Part shown: positions 16,676 to 24,474 of the stretch, piece after piece
Position numbering within the stretch: position 1 is the stretch's first letter
How the letters are laid out: every line of letters starts with the position of its first letter
DNA from: Planctomycetaceae bacterium
Lineage (GTDB): Bacteria > Planctomycetota > Planctomycetia > Planctomycetales > Planctomycetaceae
DNA: 39,181 nt
Assembly (NCBI GenBank): GCA_021732415.1
Contig: JAKFVC010000007.1
Span: 1 to 39,181, forward strand
Direction of reading: 5' to 3'
Translations under genes and position numbers: made by a program
The notes under the pieces: generated by a model
Seen by the model: only the letters and a program-made list of their open reading frames with translations
Told to the model about the DNA's origin: nothing
Database searches by the model: none

Positions 16676-18337
16676 TTACTTCGCCGCGACTGACGGTGCC
16701 GGCTTCACCCGAAACAAGGTAAACCGATCCGACGGCGATTTCTCGCGTCGCGTGTAGGTGCTCTGCAGGATCTGTTCGACTGATCCCAGCAACGCCAGCT
16801 CCGCGCGAGCATTCCCGCGGGCGATCACGAAGATCTGGTCGCTCGGCGGCAACGCCTGCGGCAGGTCCGCCGGATTCCAGATGCCGATGATCGGACGTTC
16901 GAGATAGAAGATGTGCTGAGCCATTTCCTGACTGCCACAGGCGGCCAGAACTTGCTCGCGGCCGACGGTCCGCTCGACCTCGGCGAGGAATCGCTTATCG
17001 GCGGCCGACGTATCCACTCGCGGCATGACCACGACCTGAGCATAGATATGCCCCAGGACAATCACGCTCAGCAAAACGGCTGTGGATCGGACCACATTCC
17101 GCTGAGCCAACTGCCAGGCGAGCAACACGCATCCCACGCTGACCAGCGGCACAAACACCCAACCGTCGATGCGCCATTCACTACGCAGGCCGCCGGCCAC
17201 AACACCGGCAATCAATAAGCCACCGGCCGCAATCGGCAACCCCACCGTCCATCGTCGCCACGAACGACTGACATCAGCAAGTTGGCTCGCAGCAGACACC
17301 AATCCCTGGGCAACAATCGGCGACAGCGCGGGCAACGCGTAAATCAGATAGTGATGATGTTTCCCTGACGAACAGGACAACAAACACATCTGTCCCAGGA
17401 ACCACCACCAGCAAAACCGATCACTGCCAGCCTCGCGCCGCGCCGCCATGAGAGACGCCGGAGCCGCCAGCACCAGGAACGGCGTCCAGGGGAGCATCTG
17501 CAAGGGCCATTGGACGAGGTAATACCACGGCGGCTGAGTATATCCCAGCGTCCCGGAGGCTCGATCAAACAAGTGCCGCTTCCATAATTCGAGGGCCTCA
17601 GGATCGTACATCACCACGGCTACAGGCCAGGCAACAGCGACCGCGACGCCAAGTAAGATCCCCAGCGGTGACCACCAGCGACGGATGGCCTGCCAGTCTC
17701 GCCGCAGCAAGATCCAGCCGCCGCACGTAAAGGCGATCAAGACCGCTCCAAACGCAACTCCTTTGGCGAGGTTCGTCAGTCCCACCAGCACCCAGAACGC
17801 CAGCCGAAAACGGTGCAATTCGGTGGGAGTCAAAGTTGCGAACCGGGTCTCAACTTCTTGAAAGACGGTAATCGCCCCCAGCACAAACACCAGCAGCAGC
17901 ATGTCCGATTCCGCCAGCCGCGCATACATCACCGTATACACGGTCGTCGCCTGCACCATCCCCGACAACCAGCCAATGCGGGCATCAAACAACCGAGTCA
18001 TCAACCGCACAGTCAGCAGCACCACGACGACACCCGACAGCGCAAACGGCAACCGCATGGTCCATTCATTGAACCCGCCGAGCACCAGCGCACAGATCCC
18101 CGCCAACCATTGCGGCAACGGCGGCTTTTCCGTCCAGGTATGGTCGCCAATCGTCGGCACAATCCAATTGCCGCTCATGGCCATCTGCTTGGCGGTCCCC
18201 GCCATCAGGACTTCATGAGCGGTGAGAGCCCGATTCGATCCCAGGCAAAAGAAGAAGAGGATCAGGCACAGGAGCACCAGCCCCACGAGCCGGCCGCGTG
18301 GAGTTTCCACCATGTCCGCAAACCATCGAGTCGACAT
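16676..18337 (-). CDS. Glycosyltransferase family 39 / ArnT-like membrane protein
   Basis: The start at 18337 is fixed by a perfect AAGGAGGT seven bases upstream; the ten codons before it are not needed. The product is 553 residues with a cytoplasmic lead, TM1 (LVGLVLLCLILFFFCLG), then the first periplasmic loop LTAHEVLMAGTAKQMAMSGN and TWTEKPPLPQWLAGI (residues 38-80), which matches the GT39/PMT_2 pattern. Roughly ten further hydrophobic segments follow, then a C-terminal soluble part of about 120 residues (IIGIWNPADLPQALPPSDQI). Relatives transfer sugars from polyprenyl-phosphate donors to lipid or protein on the periplasmic side. The acidic pair of the loop reads His-Glu here rather than Asp-Glu. 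The acceptor is unknown. Confidence 0.85.
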   Translation of the reverse strand: MSTRWFADMVETPRGRLVGLVLLCLILFFFCLGSNRALTAHEVLMAGTAKQMAMSGNWIVPTIGDHTWTEKPPLPQWLAGICALVLGGFNEWTMRLPFALSGVVVVLLTVRLMTRLFDARIGWLSGMVQATTVYTVMYARLAESDMLLLVFVLGAITVFQEVETRFATLTPTELHRFRLAFWVLVGLTNLAKGVAFGAVLIAFTCGGWILLRRDWQAIRRWWSPLGILLGVAVAVAWPVAVVMYDPEALELWKRHLFDRASGTLGYTQPPWYYLVQWPLQMLPWTPFLVLAAPASLMAARREAGSDRFCWWWFLGQMCLLSCSSGKHHHYLIYALPALSPIVAQGLVSAASQLADVSRSWRRWTVGLPIAAGGLLIAGVVAGGLRSEWRIDGWVFVPLVSVGCVLLAWQLAQRNVVRSTAVLLSVIVLGHIYAQVVVMPRVDTSAADKRFLAEVERTVGREQVLAACGSQEMAQHIFYLERPIIGIWNPADLPQALPPSDQIFVIARGNARAELALLGSVEQILQSTYTRREKSPSDRFTLFRVKPAPSVAAK

Positions 18338-18344
18338 CCTGGCG

Positions 18345-18352
18345 ACCTCCTT
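18345..18352 (-). promoter_or_regulatory. Shine-Dalgarno fixing the GT39 start
   Basis: Read on the minus strand this is AAGGAGGT, a perfect anti-16S match, with a 7-nt spacer to the ATG at 18337. Confidence 0.8.
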
Positions 18353-18401
18353 GCCATCCCTGCCCACGACACGGCCTCGTATGCTTCAATAAACGTCTTT
18401 C

Positions 18402-18474
18402 GGGTGCCACTGGCTCTGCCAGTGCCGGGTGACTATTGAGTCGATAAAAAGCACTGGCAGAGCCAGTGGCACCC
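18402..18474. repeat. 'tgccactggc' hairpin repeat, copy 2, split by a MITE
   Basis: The arms 18402-18425 and 18451-18474 are perfect 24-bp reverse complements. The repeat is the same family as 16456-16537. Its right arm is interrupted by the element at 18474-18699, and the final bases of the arm are duplicated at 18700-18708. Confidence 0.88.
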
Positions 18475-18699
18475 TACGCCGTTAACCCTTTTCCGAATTC
18501 ATTGTTCAGCAATGAGTTATGTGATTTGCTTGGAAATCGACGGATGGCAGATGTTTCGCAGTCATCCGCAGAGACTCGAGCCGTCGGGCAGTTGGTTGCT
18601 TTAGTGATTACCCCAGTGATTCTCCAAAGTGGCAATAATGCAGCGATTTGCTGTAAGTCCATTTTTCACTGGGTATTGAGAAAAGGGTTAACGGCGTAG
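18474..18699. mobile_element. 226-bp MITE-like element with 20-bp TIRs and 9-bp target duplication
   Basis: The left end CTACGCCGTTAACCCTTTTC (18474-18493) is the exact reverse complement of the right end (18680-18699). The element is flanked by AGTGGCACC at 18465-18473 and again at 18700-18708, a perfect 9-bp direct repeat. The host site is the right arm of the hairpin repeat described just above, so the empty site can be reconstructed. It is too short for a transposase, so it would be moved in trans. Nine-base duplications are made by several insertion sequence families, so the family cannot be named. Confidence 0.88.
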
Positions 18700-18911
18700 A
18701 GTGGCACCCAGGAGGCGTCTATTGATTGGCACCGATTTCTCCCGAAACACTCCGGTTTCAGGATCGGGACTCTAGGCAAAGTGGCAAATTGCGTCAATTG
18801 GGATTACTCACAGCCGGGATTTGCAGAAACCTGAAGCGGACTTAGGTATCATGCGTGAAGCAAGAACTATCGAGACGAGTCTCTCGTTAGCGATTCGCGG
18901 TTGGAGACTTC

Positions 18912-19616
18912 ATGGCACCCCCAGATCAAGCTGCAGCCCGCAAGTCTGTTCGTTGGGTTTGGCTCGTCCTACTTCCGATTTTGCCGCTCGCTCTTTTCTG
19001 CGCTATCTTCGGCCCGTTTCTCATACAAGAGTCCATCGCCCGCCGCCTTGAATCGCGCGGAGTCTTAATCATCTATGCCATTTCTCCCGCGAAATGGTAC
19101 CAGCGATGGTTACACCCCGTCCCAGGATTCCAGCATTTTGGCGTGCGACTCGCGGAAGCGAGACTGCAGGTTGGTGACCCTCAAACCAGCCATCTCTTGC
19201 CCCAGATCATGCGAGATATCCGAGCCCTCCGAGTGCCAATCCATGTTGAACTCACTGGTTCGAAGCAGTTTCATGAGGACTTGCGACAACTGCACTCAGC
19301 GCGAGTCACCATCGTGATTACGCGAGATCATCCAATTCCAGCGGCCGACATGCGTCTGCTGCAGACTCTACCAGAATTGAACTGCCTCGTCCTCACAGGT
19401 TGCCAACTCGACCGTGAAGCCTTCGAAGTCATTGGTGAACTCCCGGGGATCGAAACGCTCTTCTTGGAAGGGACGACAATCACGGATGAAGATATCCCCG
19501 CGTTACTTCGCCTGAAGAAACTGCAGTCACTCAGCTTGAGCAACACTCAAGTCTCCGACTCCGCAAAAGAGAATCTACTTGAGAAATTCCCAAACCTCGA
19601 CCTGACCGATGACTGA
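18912..19616 (+). CDS. Small membrane-anchored leucine-rich-repeat-like protein
   Basis: The ATG at 18912 has TGGAG upstream. The 234-residue product has one N-terminal membrane helix (WLVLLPILPLALFCAIFGPF, about residues 17-36) and then a soluble domain. The last 100 residues carry LRR-like units: LLQTLPELNCLVLTGCQLDR, ELPGIETLFLEGTTITDEDI, and LRLKKLQSLSLSNTQVSDSA. These fit short LRRs of the type common in planctomycete surface or periplasmic proteins. The start of the soluble part (PAKWYQRWLHPVPGF) is not recognised. It is probably anchored in the inner membrane with the LRRs outside. It stands alone between repeats and the redoxin gene. The function is unknown. Confidence 0.72.
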   Translation: MAPPDQAAARKSVRWVWLVLLPILPLALFCAIFGPFLIQESIARRLESRGVLIIYAISPAKWYQRWLHPVPGFQHFGVRLAEARLQVGDPQTSHLLPQIMRDIRALRVPIHVELTGSKQFHEDLRQLHSARVTIVITRDHPIPAADMRLLQTLPELNCLVLTGCQLDREAFEVIGELPGIETLFLEGTTITDEDIPALLRLKKLQSLSLSNTQVSDSAKENLLEKFPNLDLTDD

Positions 19617-19643
19617 CCCCGCCAAATGGACTGACAAAGATGG

Positions 19644-20267
19644 TCATTGCCCCGCTTTGTAGTCGATATGACACCCGCGTTGCAGAGTCTCCGGGTTATC
19701 AACCGGCTTCCCCGCCAGCAACGCCGTCACCGCCTCCACGAGAAAATGTTCCTCAACCAGTTTCGGCTTGTTGTTGTCATCGATTGCCCCCATGTAGGCA
19801 ATCCGCCGCTGCGAATCGAGCACAAACACGTGCGGCGTATTGGTCGCTCCGTAGGCCTGCCCGATCTTCTGGGATTCGTCTCGCAAATAGGGGAATGAGT
19901 ACTTGCGGTCCTTCGCCCGAGCCTGCATCTGCTCCAGCCCTTCGCCCTGCTCGGCGCTGACATTAATCGCGACAACCGCGACTCCTTGAGACGAAAACTT
20001 CTCGACGAAATTGCGAATGCGGTCCTCATACGCTTGAGCAATCGGGCAGTTGTTCCGGATAAAGAGGACCACCACTAGCTTGGCCGCTTTGAGTTCCGCC
20101 AGGCCATGCTTCTGACCATCAATCCCCGGCAGCGCCTTCCATTCCGGAGCCTGCTGGCCAATCTCGACCACACGGTTAAATTTGGCAGCCAGCAGCGGAC
20201 TCTGATTGGCAGCGAAAATCAGCAGCCCCACGATGAGCGCAGTCCTCAAGCACACGTTTTGCAGCAT
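19644..20267 (-). CDS. Secreted thioredoxin-fold redoxin
   Basis: I place the start at the ATG at 20267, with AAGGTGGG upstream; a longer reading would begin inside the 20329-20402 repeat. The 207-residue product has a signal peptide (LRTALIVGLLIFAANQSPLL, cleaved near AAK). The redoxin domain follows: VGQQAP-like entry (VEIGQQAPEW), VVVLFIRNNCPIAQAYEDRI with Cys74, and the cis-proline loop YGATNTPHVFVLD with Pro145. It keeps one active-site Cys in a CPIA context rather than a CxxC pair, so it is closer to peroxiredoxin/AhpC-TSA-like proteins than to disulfide reductases. It ends with a second Cys in RGCHIDYKAG. A periplasmic thiol-redox role is likely, with partner unknown. Confidence 0.85.
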   Translation of the reverse strand: MLQNVCLRTALIVGLLIFAANQSPLLAAKFNRVVEIGQQAPEWKALPGIDGQKHGLAELKAAKLVVVLFIRNNCPIAQAYEDRIRNFVEKFSSQGVAVVAINVSAEQGEGLEQMQARAKDRKYSFPYLRDESQKIGQAYGATNTPHVFVLDSQRRIAYMGAIDDNNKPKLVEEHFLVEAVTALLAGKPVDNPETLQRGCHIDYKAGQ

Positions 20268-20328
20268 CGAATCCCACCTTGTCCAAAGATGCCCTACATA
20301 AACCATTCTGAGTAAGAGTCTGTTCTTG

Positions 20329-20402
20329 TTCGTGTCATTTGTGTGATTCGTGGTTAAGAAATTCCAAAGCAGAAGAACCACGAATCACACAAATGACACG
20401 AA
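20329..20402. repeat. Perfect 27-bp hairpin repeat, 'gtgattcgtgg' family, copy 1
   Basis: The arms 20329-20355 and 20376-20402 are exact reverse complements with a 20-nt loop. A sibling at 34100-34208 differs by one base in each arm, and the two changes keep the pairing. The rest of 20268-20576 shows nothing I can assign apart from the two divergent gene starts. Confidence 0.92.
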
Positions 20403-20576
20403 TAGGTTCCAGTGAGAGCCAATTTATGATGAATGATCAGGTTGTCTTGTGGTCGTCTTGTTATCGATTCTAAACCGCGAACCCTCGTCCGGTAAGCGGA
20501 ACCCGCTTTACCCCCCTCCCGCACGGCGTTAAGATTTTTTCTGTGACGTCCCCCATGTGTCCTCAACCGCCTCACG

Positions 20577-21308
20577 ATGCCTGATATGCCGCCGATTGTG
20601 AATATTGCCGCGTATCGCTTCGCGGAATTGACTGACCTCGCAGAACTTCGCACCGAACTGCTCGAACTCTGCCTGCAGGCTGAATTGCGCGGCACCATCC
20701 TGCTCAGCCCGGAAGGCCTCAACGTCTTCGTCGCCGGCCTGCGAGACGGCATCGATCGACTCCTCACCCGGCTACAAAAAATTCCCGGGATGGCCGATCT
20801 GGAGGTCAAGGAAAGCCTCAGCCGCGAGCGACCGTTCAAGCGGATGCGGATCAAGATCAAGCCGGAAATCATCGTGTTTGGCGTCGATGGCATCGCCCCG
20901 CAGCAGTACACGTCGCGCCGTCTCGCGCCGCAGGAGCTCAAGCGGTGGCTCGATGAAGGCCGCCCGGTGACGTTACTCGACACACGCAACAACTTCGAAT
21001 TCGAGACGGGCACGTTTCAAAACGCAGTCGCGATCGGGATCGAAGATTTCCGCGACTTTCCGGCCGCCGTCAGTCGCCTCCCCGACGAATTGAAGGACCA
21101 ACCGATCGTCACGTTCTGCACGGGGGGCATTCGCTGCGAGAAGGCGACCCCCTACCTCGAGCGTGAAGGTTTCCAAAACGTCTATCAACTCGACGGCGGC
21201 ATCCTGAAATACTTCGAAGAATGCGGCGGAGCCCACTACCATGGGCATTGTTTTGTCTTCGATGAACGCATCGCCCTGGATCCAGCACTGCAGGCAGCCA
21301 CCGACTAA
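20577..21308 (+). CDS. trhO: tRNA uridine(34) hydroxylase TrhO (rhodanese-domain)
   Basis: This is a 243-residue protein. Residues 1-105 are the N-terminal UPF0176 domain ([13 protein letters not shown] ... [18 protein letters not shown]). Residues about 115-215 are a rhodanese domain with [18 protein letters not shown] and the catalytic loop [10 protein letters not shown], where Cys181 is the expected active residue and Cys187 is the family's second conserved Cys. The tail is [11 protein letters not shown]. TrhO forms 5-hydroxyuridine at position 34 of certain tRNAs in the cytoplasm. The protein ends soon after the FDER motif, so it lacks the longer Cys-containing tail of the E. coli type; short versions are common. 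The ATG at 20577 has no strong Shine-Dalgarno, and Met4 is an alternative. Confidence 0.9.
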   Translation: MPDMPPIVNIAAYRFAELTDLAELRTELLELCLQAELRGTILLSPEGLNVFVAGLRDGIDRLLTRLQKIPGMADLEVKESLSRERPFKRMRIKIKPEIIVFGVDGIAPQQYTSRRLAPQELKRWLDEGRPVTLLDTRNNFEFETGTFQNAVAIGIEDFRDFPAAVSRLPDELKDQPIVTFCTGGIRCEKATPYLEREGFQNVYQLDGGILKYFEECGGAHYHGHCFVFDERIALDPALQAATD

Positions 21309-21376
21309 TATGTTGGGCGAGATGTGACGAAATTGATTCGTGAGTGGCAGCGAATCTTGCCACGAACTTCGTCTTG

Positions 21377-21560
21377 AGCACCAAAGGTGCGCACTAGGCC
21401 AGCCTAGGGCAACGCCCTAGGTGAGGCGTTCCCTCAAGATCTGGAGCCCTGAAGGGGCGCGCTAGATCGCGCCTAACGCGCCCCTTCAGGGCTTGACCGC
21501 GATGCCGCATCCAAACCTAGGGCGTTGCCCTAGGCTGGCCTAGCACGCACCTTTGGTGCT
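21377..21560. repeat. Nested inverted repeat with 45-bp arms
   Basis: The outer arms 21377-21421 and 21516-21560 pair at 43 of 45 positions. Within each arm CCTAGGGC/GCCCTAGG forms a smaller palindrome. The inner hairpin 21445-21461 with 21477-21493 is perfect over 17 bp. The architecture matches 4091-4249 although the sequence differs. It lies between trhO and the DUF1501 gene. Confidence 0.9.
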
Positions 21561-21685
21561 AAAACATGTTCGTCGTAAGACTTCTCCCAATTTGCAATGT
21601 ACTTAACAAACAAATCACCGTATCTTTATATGACACGCACCAGCAGTCTGTTTTGAGCCGTATCAATCCGTTTCGGAGTTCCGCG

Positions 21686-22972
21686 ATGGTCCCAGTCACT
21701 CGGCGAAAAGTCTTGGTCTCCGGCAGCCTCGTGGTCGGCGGGGCGACGCTGTCGAACGTGCTGCGATTGCGTGCGGCTGAACCTCCCGCGAAAGCCCGAG
21801 CCACCTCGGTCATCTTCGTCACGATGGGGGGTGGAGCCTCACAGTACGAAACCTTCGACCCCAAGCCACTCGCCCCACGCGAATACCGCGGCGAGTTCAA
21901 CGCGATCGCGACCAAAATCCCGGGCTTTCAATTTTCTGAGTTGTTACCGCAACTCGCCCAGATGGCAGATCGCCTGGCGGTCGTCCGATCAATCCATCAC
22001 GAACAAGCCAGTCACATCGCCGAGCACATTACCGAGACCGGCTATGATCTGACGAATTTCGCCAAGGCTGTCCCCGGGGAAATGCCCAGCATTGGCGCCG
22101 CGGTTTCGCGCATGAAGGGCGTGGGACCGTCGGGGATTCCGGCGTACGTCTCGCTGCCGCGGCATCATGCGTATTCCGGTCCACAGTGGCTGGGGGCGCA
22201 GCATCACTTTTTCCCCGTCGATGGCGATCCGAACCTGGATACGTTTTCGATCAGCAACCTGGCGCTGACGGGGAACTTAACCGTCGACCGCATGAAAGAA
22301 CGTCGCCGCCTGCAATCTGCGTTTGGAGGTCAACAACAGGTGACCGATCGCGCGGGTCACGCTGAAGTGCTGGATGTTTTCTCGCAACAAGCCTTCGATC
22401 TGATCACCGGCGAACGAGCCCGCCGCGCCCTTGACATTCACGCCGAAGACCCCAAGCTGCGAGACCGTTACGGCCGAAACACGCTCGGACAGCGCCTGAT
22501 CCTGGCGCGGCGCCTGGTGGAAGCCGAAGTCCCATACGTCGTCGTCCGCATGGGCGACTGGGATGATCACCAGAACCTGGCCAAGAACATGACCATCCGC
22601 TGTGCCCTGTTCGATCAGGGAATTTCCGCGTTGATCGAAGACCTGCACCAGCGCGGCCTGGAACGCGATGTCCTCGTGATCGGCATGGGCGAATTCGGCC
22701 GCACACCACGCTTCAACGGCATGGGCGGACGCGACCATTACCCGGGTGTGAACAGCATCTTTTACTCAGGCGGCAACTATCGCATGGGCCAGGTGATCGG
22801 AGCCACCGACGGCAACGGCATCGCCGTCAGCCACGCCCCCTATCGCCCGCAGAACGCCATCGCGATGGTCTATCACCACCTGGGCATCGATCCCGGAACT
22901 GCGTTCAAAGACTATTCCGGCCGCCCCAGATATCTGCTGGAAGAACGCGGTTTAATCAACGAAATGATCTAA
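21686..22972 (+). CDS. Tat-exported DUF1501 (sulfatase-like) protein
   Basis: I chose the ATG at 21686 because it follows CGGAG and starts a twin-arginine signal: MVPVTRRKVLVSGSLVVGG, then a hydrophobic stretch and RAAEPPAK. A reading from 21566 would add 40 non-signal residues. The 428-residue product shows DUF1501 features: VIFVTMGGGASQYETFDPKP near the start, VVRSIHHEQASHIAEH (metal-site-like His), YVVVRMGDWDDHQNL, and the C-terminal DVLVIGMGEFGRTPRFNGM and GGRDHYPG, which resembles the alkaline phosphatase/sulfatase fold. These proteins are highly expanded in planctomycetes and often pair with DUF1549/DUF1553 cytochromes. No such partner is adjacent here. The reaction is unproven. Confidence 0.9.
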   Translation: MVPVTRRKVLVSGSLVVGGATLSNVLRLRAAEPPAKARATSVIFVTMGGGASQYETFDPKPLAPREYRGEFNAIATKIPGFQFSELLPQLAQMADRLAVVRSIHHEQASHIAEHITETGYDLTNFAKAVPGEMPSIGAAVSRMKGVGPSGIPAYVSLPRHHAYSGPQWLGAQHHFFPVDGDPNLDTFSISNLALTGNLTVDRMKERRRLQSAFGGQQQVTDRAGHAEVLDVFSQQAFDLITGERARRALDIHAEDPKLRDRYGRNTLGQRLILARRLVEAEVPYVVVRMGDWDDHQNLAKNMTIRCALFDQGISALIEDLHQRGLERDVLVIGMGEFGRTPRFNGMGGRDHYPGVNSIFYSGGNYRMGQVIGATDGNGIAVSHAPYRPQNAIAMVYHHLGIDPGTAFKDYSGRPRYLLEERGLINEMI

Positions 22973-23005
22973 ACCCGTAGGATAGGCATCCTACAACAAC
23001 GAAGA

Positions 23006-23102
23006 GGGGTCGGGCGTTCAAACTTCAAAATTGGCCTGTCTTCAGATGTGATCGCTCACTGGCAGCACCCAGGCCAATTTTGAAATTTGAAGGCTCGACC
23101 CC
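23006..23102. repeat. Inverted repeat between convergent genes
   Basis: The arms 23006-23038 and 23070-23102 pair at about 30 of 33 positions (core AAAATTGGCCTG/CAGGCCAATTTT). It sits between the DUF1501 and Gfo/Idh/MocA gene ends and could terminate both. Confidence 0.8.
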
Positions 23103-23190
23103 AAACTCAGCGACTGACGAACTCCAGCCAGCCATCGATCAATCATCAACGACCGGCTGGAGGTTTTTTCACCGTCAGAAACGGCGGGGC

Positions 23191-24255
23191 TTACTTCTTC
23201 AACCCAGCAGCCAGGTCCGTCAACGGCACGACCACCCCGCCCTTCGCCTTGCTCTCCTCGGCCGCTTTGATCACCGCAAACACTTCCAGCGTCTCAGCAG
23301 GAGTCACCGGAACGTCGCCGCCTTTCAGGAACTTGGCAATCTGAATGGCCAGGCCTTCATAGCCGACATACTTGTCCGTCGTCGGCACGACACCATTGAC
23401 CGGCACGCCATGCCCGTAGATGCCGGCGACCGACACACCCTTGTCTCCAAACACCGTCGCACTGAACTTGACGGCCCCTTCCTTAATGCCACGATACGTC
23501 CCGATGCGGCCATCCTTCCAAACAGCGGTAATCGATTCGGCCGTCGGAGTCGACTGGCAGGACACCGTCGTCACGCCCGGCCCCATGATCGCGTACAGGG
23601 TTTCAATGCTGTGCAGCGGACGCATGAACATTTCGGCCGGCGGAGATTTCTCCGTATAACCACCATAGACATCGCACCCGATCACTTTGCCGACTTCGGG
23701 ATGATTGCGCATGCCGCTGAAACCCGTGTTGTAGCGATGCTGCGAACTGCTCCAGACGGGAACCTTCAGCTCTTCCGACAACTTGAAGATGGCCACGGCA
23801 TCTTCCGGCGATGACGCGATCGGGCGGCTGATAAACGTGCGCTTGCCCGCCTTCAGAGCCGCGGTCGCCAGTGCCAGATGCTGCGTGCCATCCATCGCGA
23901 AGATCATGATGGCATCGCACTTCTTAAACAGTTCGTCCATCGAATTGACGAACTCGACCGGCGGCACTTTGTCCTTCGGATCGGTGGGATTCTGATACAT
24001 CGTCAGCAATTGCTGCTTCCACATTCCAGCCAGCTTGGCACTGTCGGGATAGGTGGGGCTGTTGATCTCAAACGCGGCCACGACGCGCACTCCGGCAAAG
24101 TCCCCTTCGGCCTTGGGATGATTGAGGTGCTCGGTATAGGCCACCGACCCAAAGTTATCAATGCCGAGAATTCCCACCTTCACGGGCTCGGCAGCCTGGG
24201 CATAAGAACTCGTGACAATCGCAATGGCGACCAACGACAAGAAACGACGAATCAT
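23191..24255 (-). CDS. Secreted Gfo/Idh/MocA-family protein with altered catalytic motif
   Basis: AGGAG precedes the ATG at 24255. The 354-residue product starts with a Sec signal (MIRRFLSLVAIAIVTSSYAQ, cleaved near AAEP). The Rossmann start is KVGILGIDNFGSVAYTEHL, followed by SMDELFKKCDAIMIFAMDG. Most oxidoreductases of this family have a Glu-Lys-Pro catalytic motif at the end of the next strand; here the place reads ISRPIA (Ser143-Arg144-Pro145). The usual C-terminal Asp/His helix reads MRPLHSIETLYAIMG with His215. So the NAD(P)-binding fold is likely kept, but classical dehydrogenase chemistry is doubtful. Secreted members of this family are common in planctomycetes and thought to act on sugars. 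It lies between two repeats and is likely monocistronic. Confidence 0.88.
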   Translation of the reverse strand: MIRRFLSLVAIAIVTSSYAQAAEPVKVGILGIDNFGSVAYTEHLNHPKAEGDFAGVRVVAAFEINSPTYPDSAKLAGMWKQQLLTMYQNPTDPKDKVPPVEFVNSMDELFKKCDAIMIFAMDGTQHLALATAALKAGKRTFISRPIASSPEDAVAIFKLSEELKVPVWSSSQHRYNTGFSGMRNHPEVGKVIGCDVYGGYTEKSPPAEMFMRPLHSIETLYAIMGPGVTTVSCQSTPTAESITAVWKDGRIGTYRGIKEGAVKFSATVFGDKGVSVAGIYGHGVPVNGVVPTTDKYVGYEGLAIQIAKFLKGGDVPVTPAETLEVFAVIKAAEESKAKGGVVVPLTDLAAGLKK

Positions 24256-24286
24256 GGGTTACTCCTGGTTGAAAAGTCCTAATTTT

Positions 24287-24413
24287 GGGAGGGCGAGGCT
24301 CCTGCCGAGCCTAATACGACCGCAGGTCGGTGTCCGCCGGAGGCATTACATCAAGCCTCCGGCGGACGCCGAGCTAAAGCTCGTCTTAGGCTCGGCGGGA
24401 GCCTCGCCCTCCC
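24287..24413. repeat. Dispersed palindromic repeat, family A, copy 3
   Basis: The arms 24287-24314 and 24386-24413 pair with one mismatch, with the same CCTCCGGCGG core palindrome as copies 1 and 2. It is followed at about 24447-24472 by a relative of the small hairpin at 10341. Confidence 0.9.
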
Positions 24414-24474
24414 TTTTCAAACACACTCTTAAACACAACACACCGACGCTAGCCGCGTCGGCCACGGGGCCGGG

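Noticed and set aside
18466-18699. A 77-codon open frame across the MITE-like element
   Set aside because: It starts in a repeat arm, ends in the terminal inverted repeat and has no Shine-Dalgarno or recognisable composition. The stretch is better explained as a non-coding mobile element.
20268-20381. N-terminal extension of the redoxin to 20381
   Set aside because: It begins inside a perfect hairpin repeat and would hide the signal peptide. The ATG at 20267 has AAGGTGGG.
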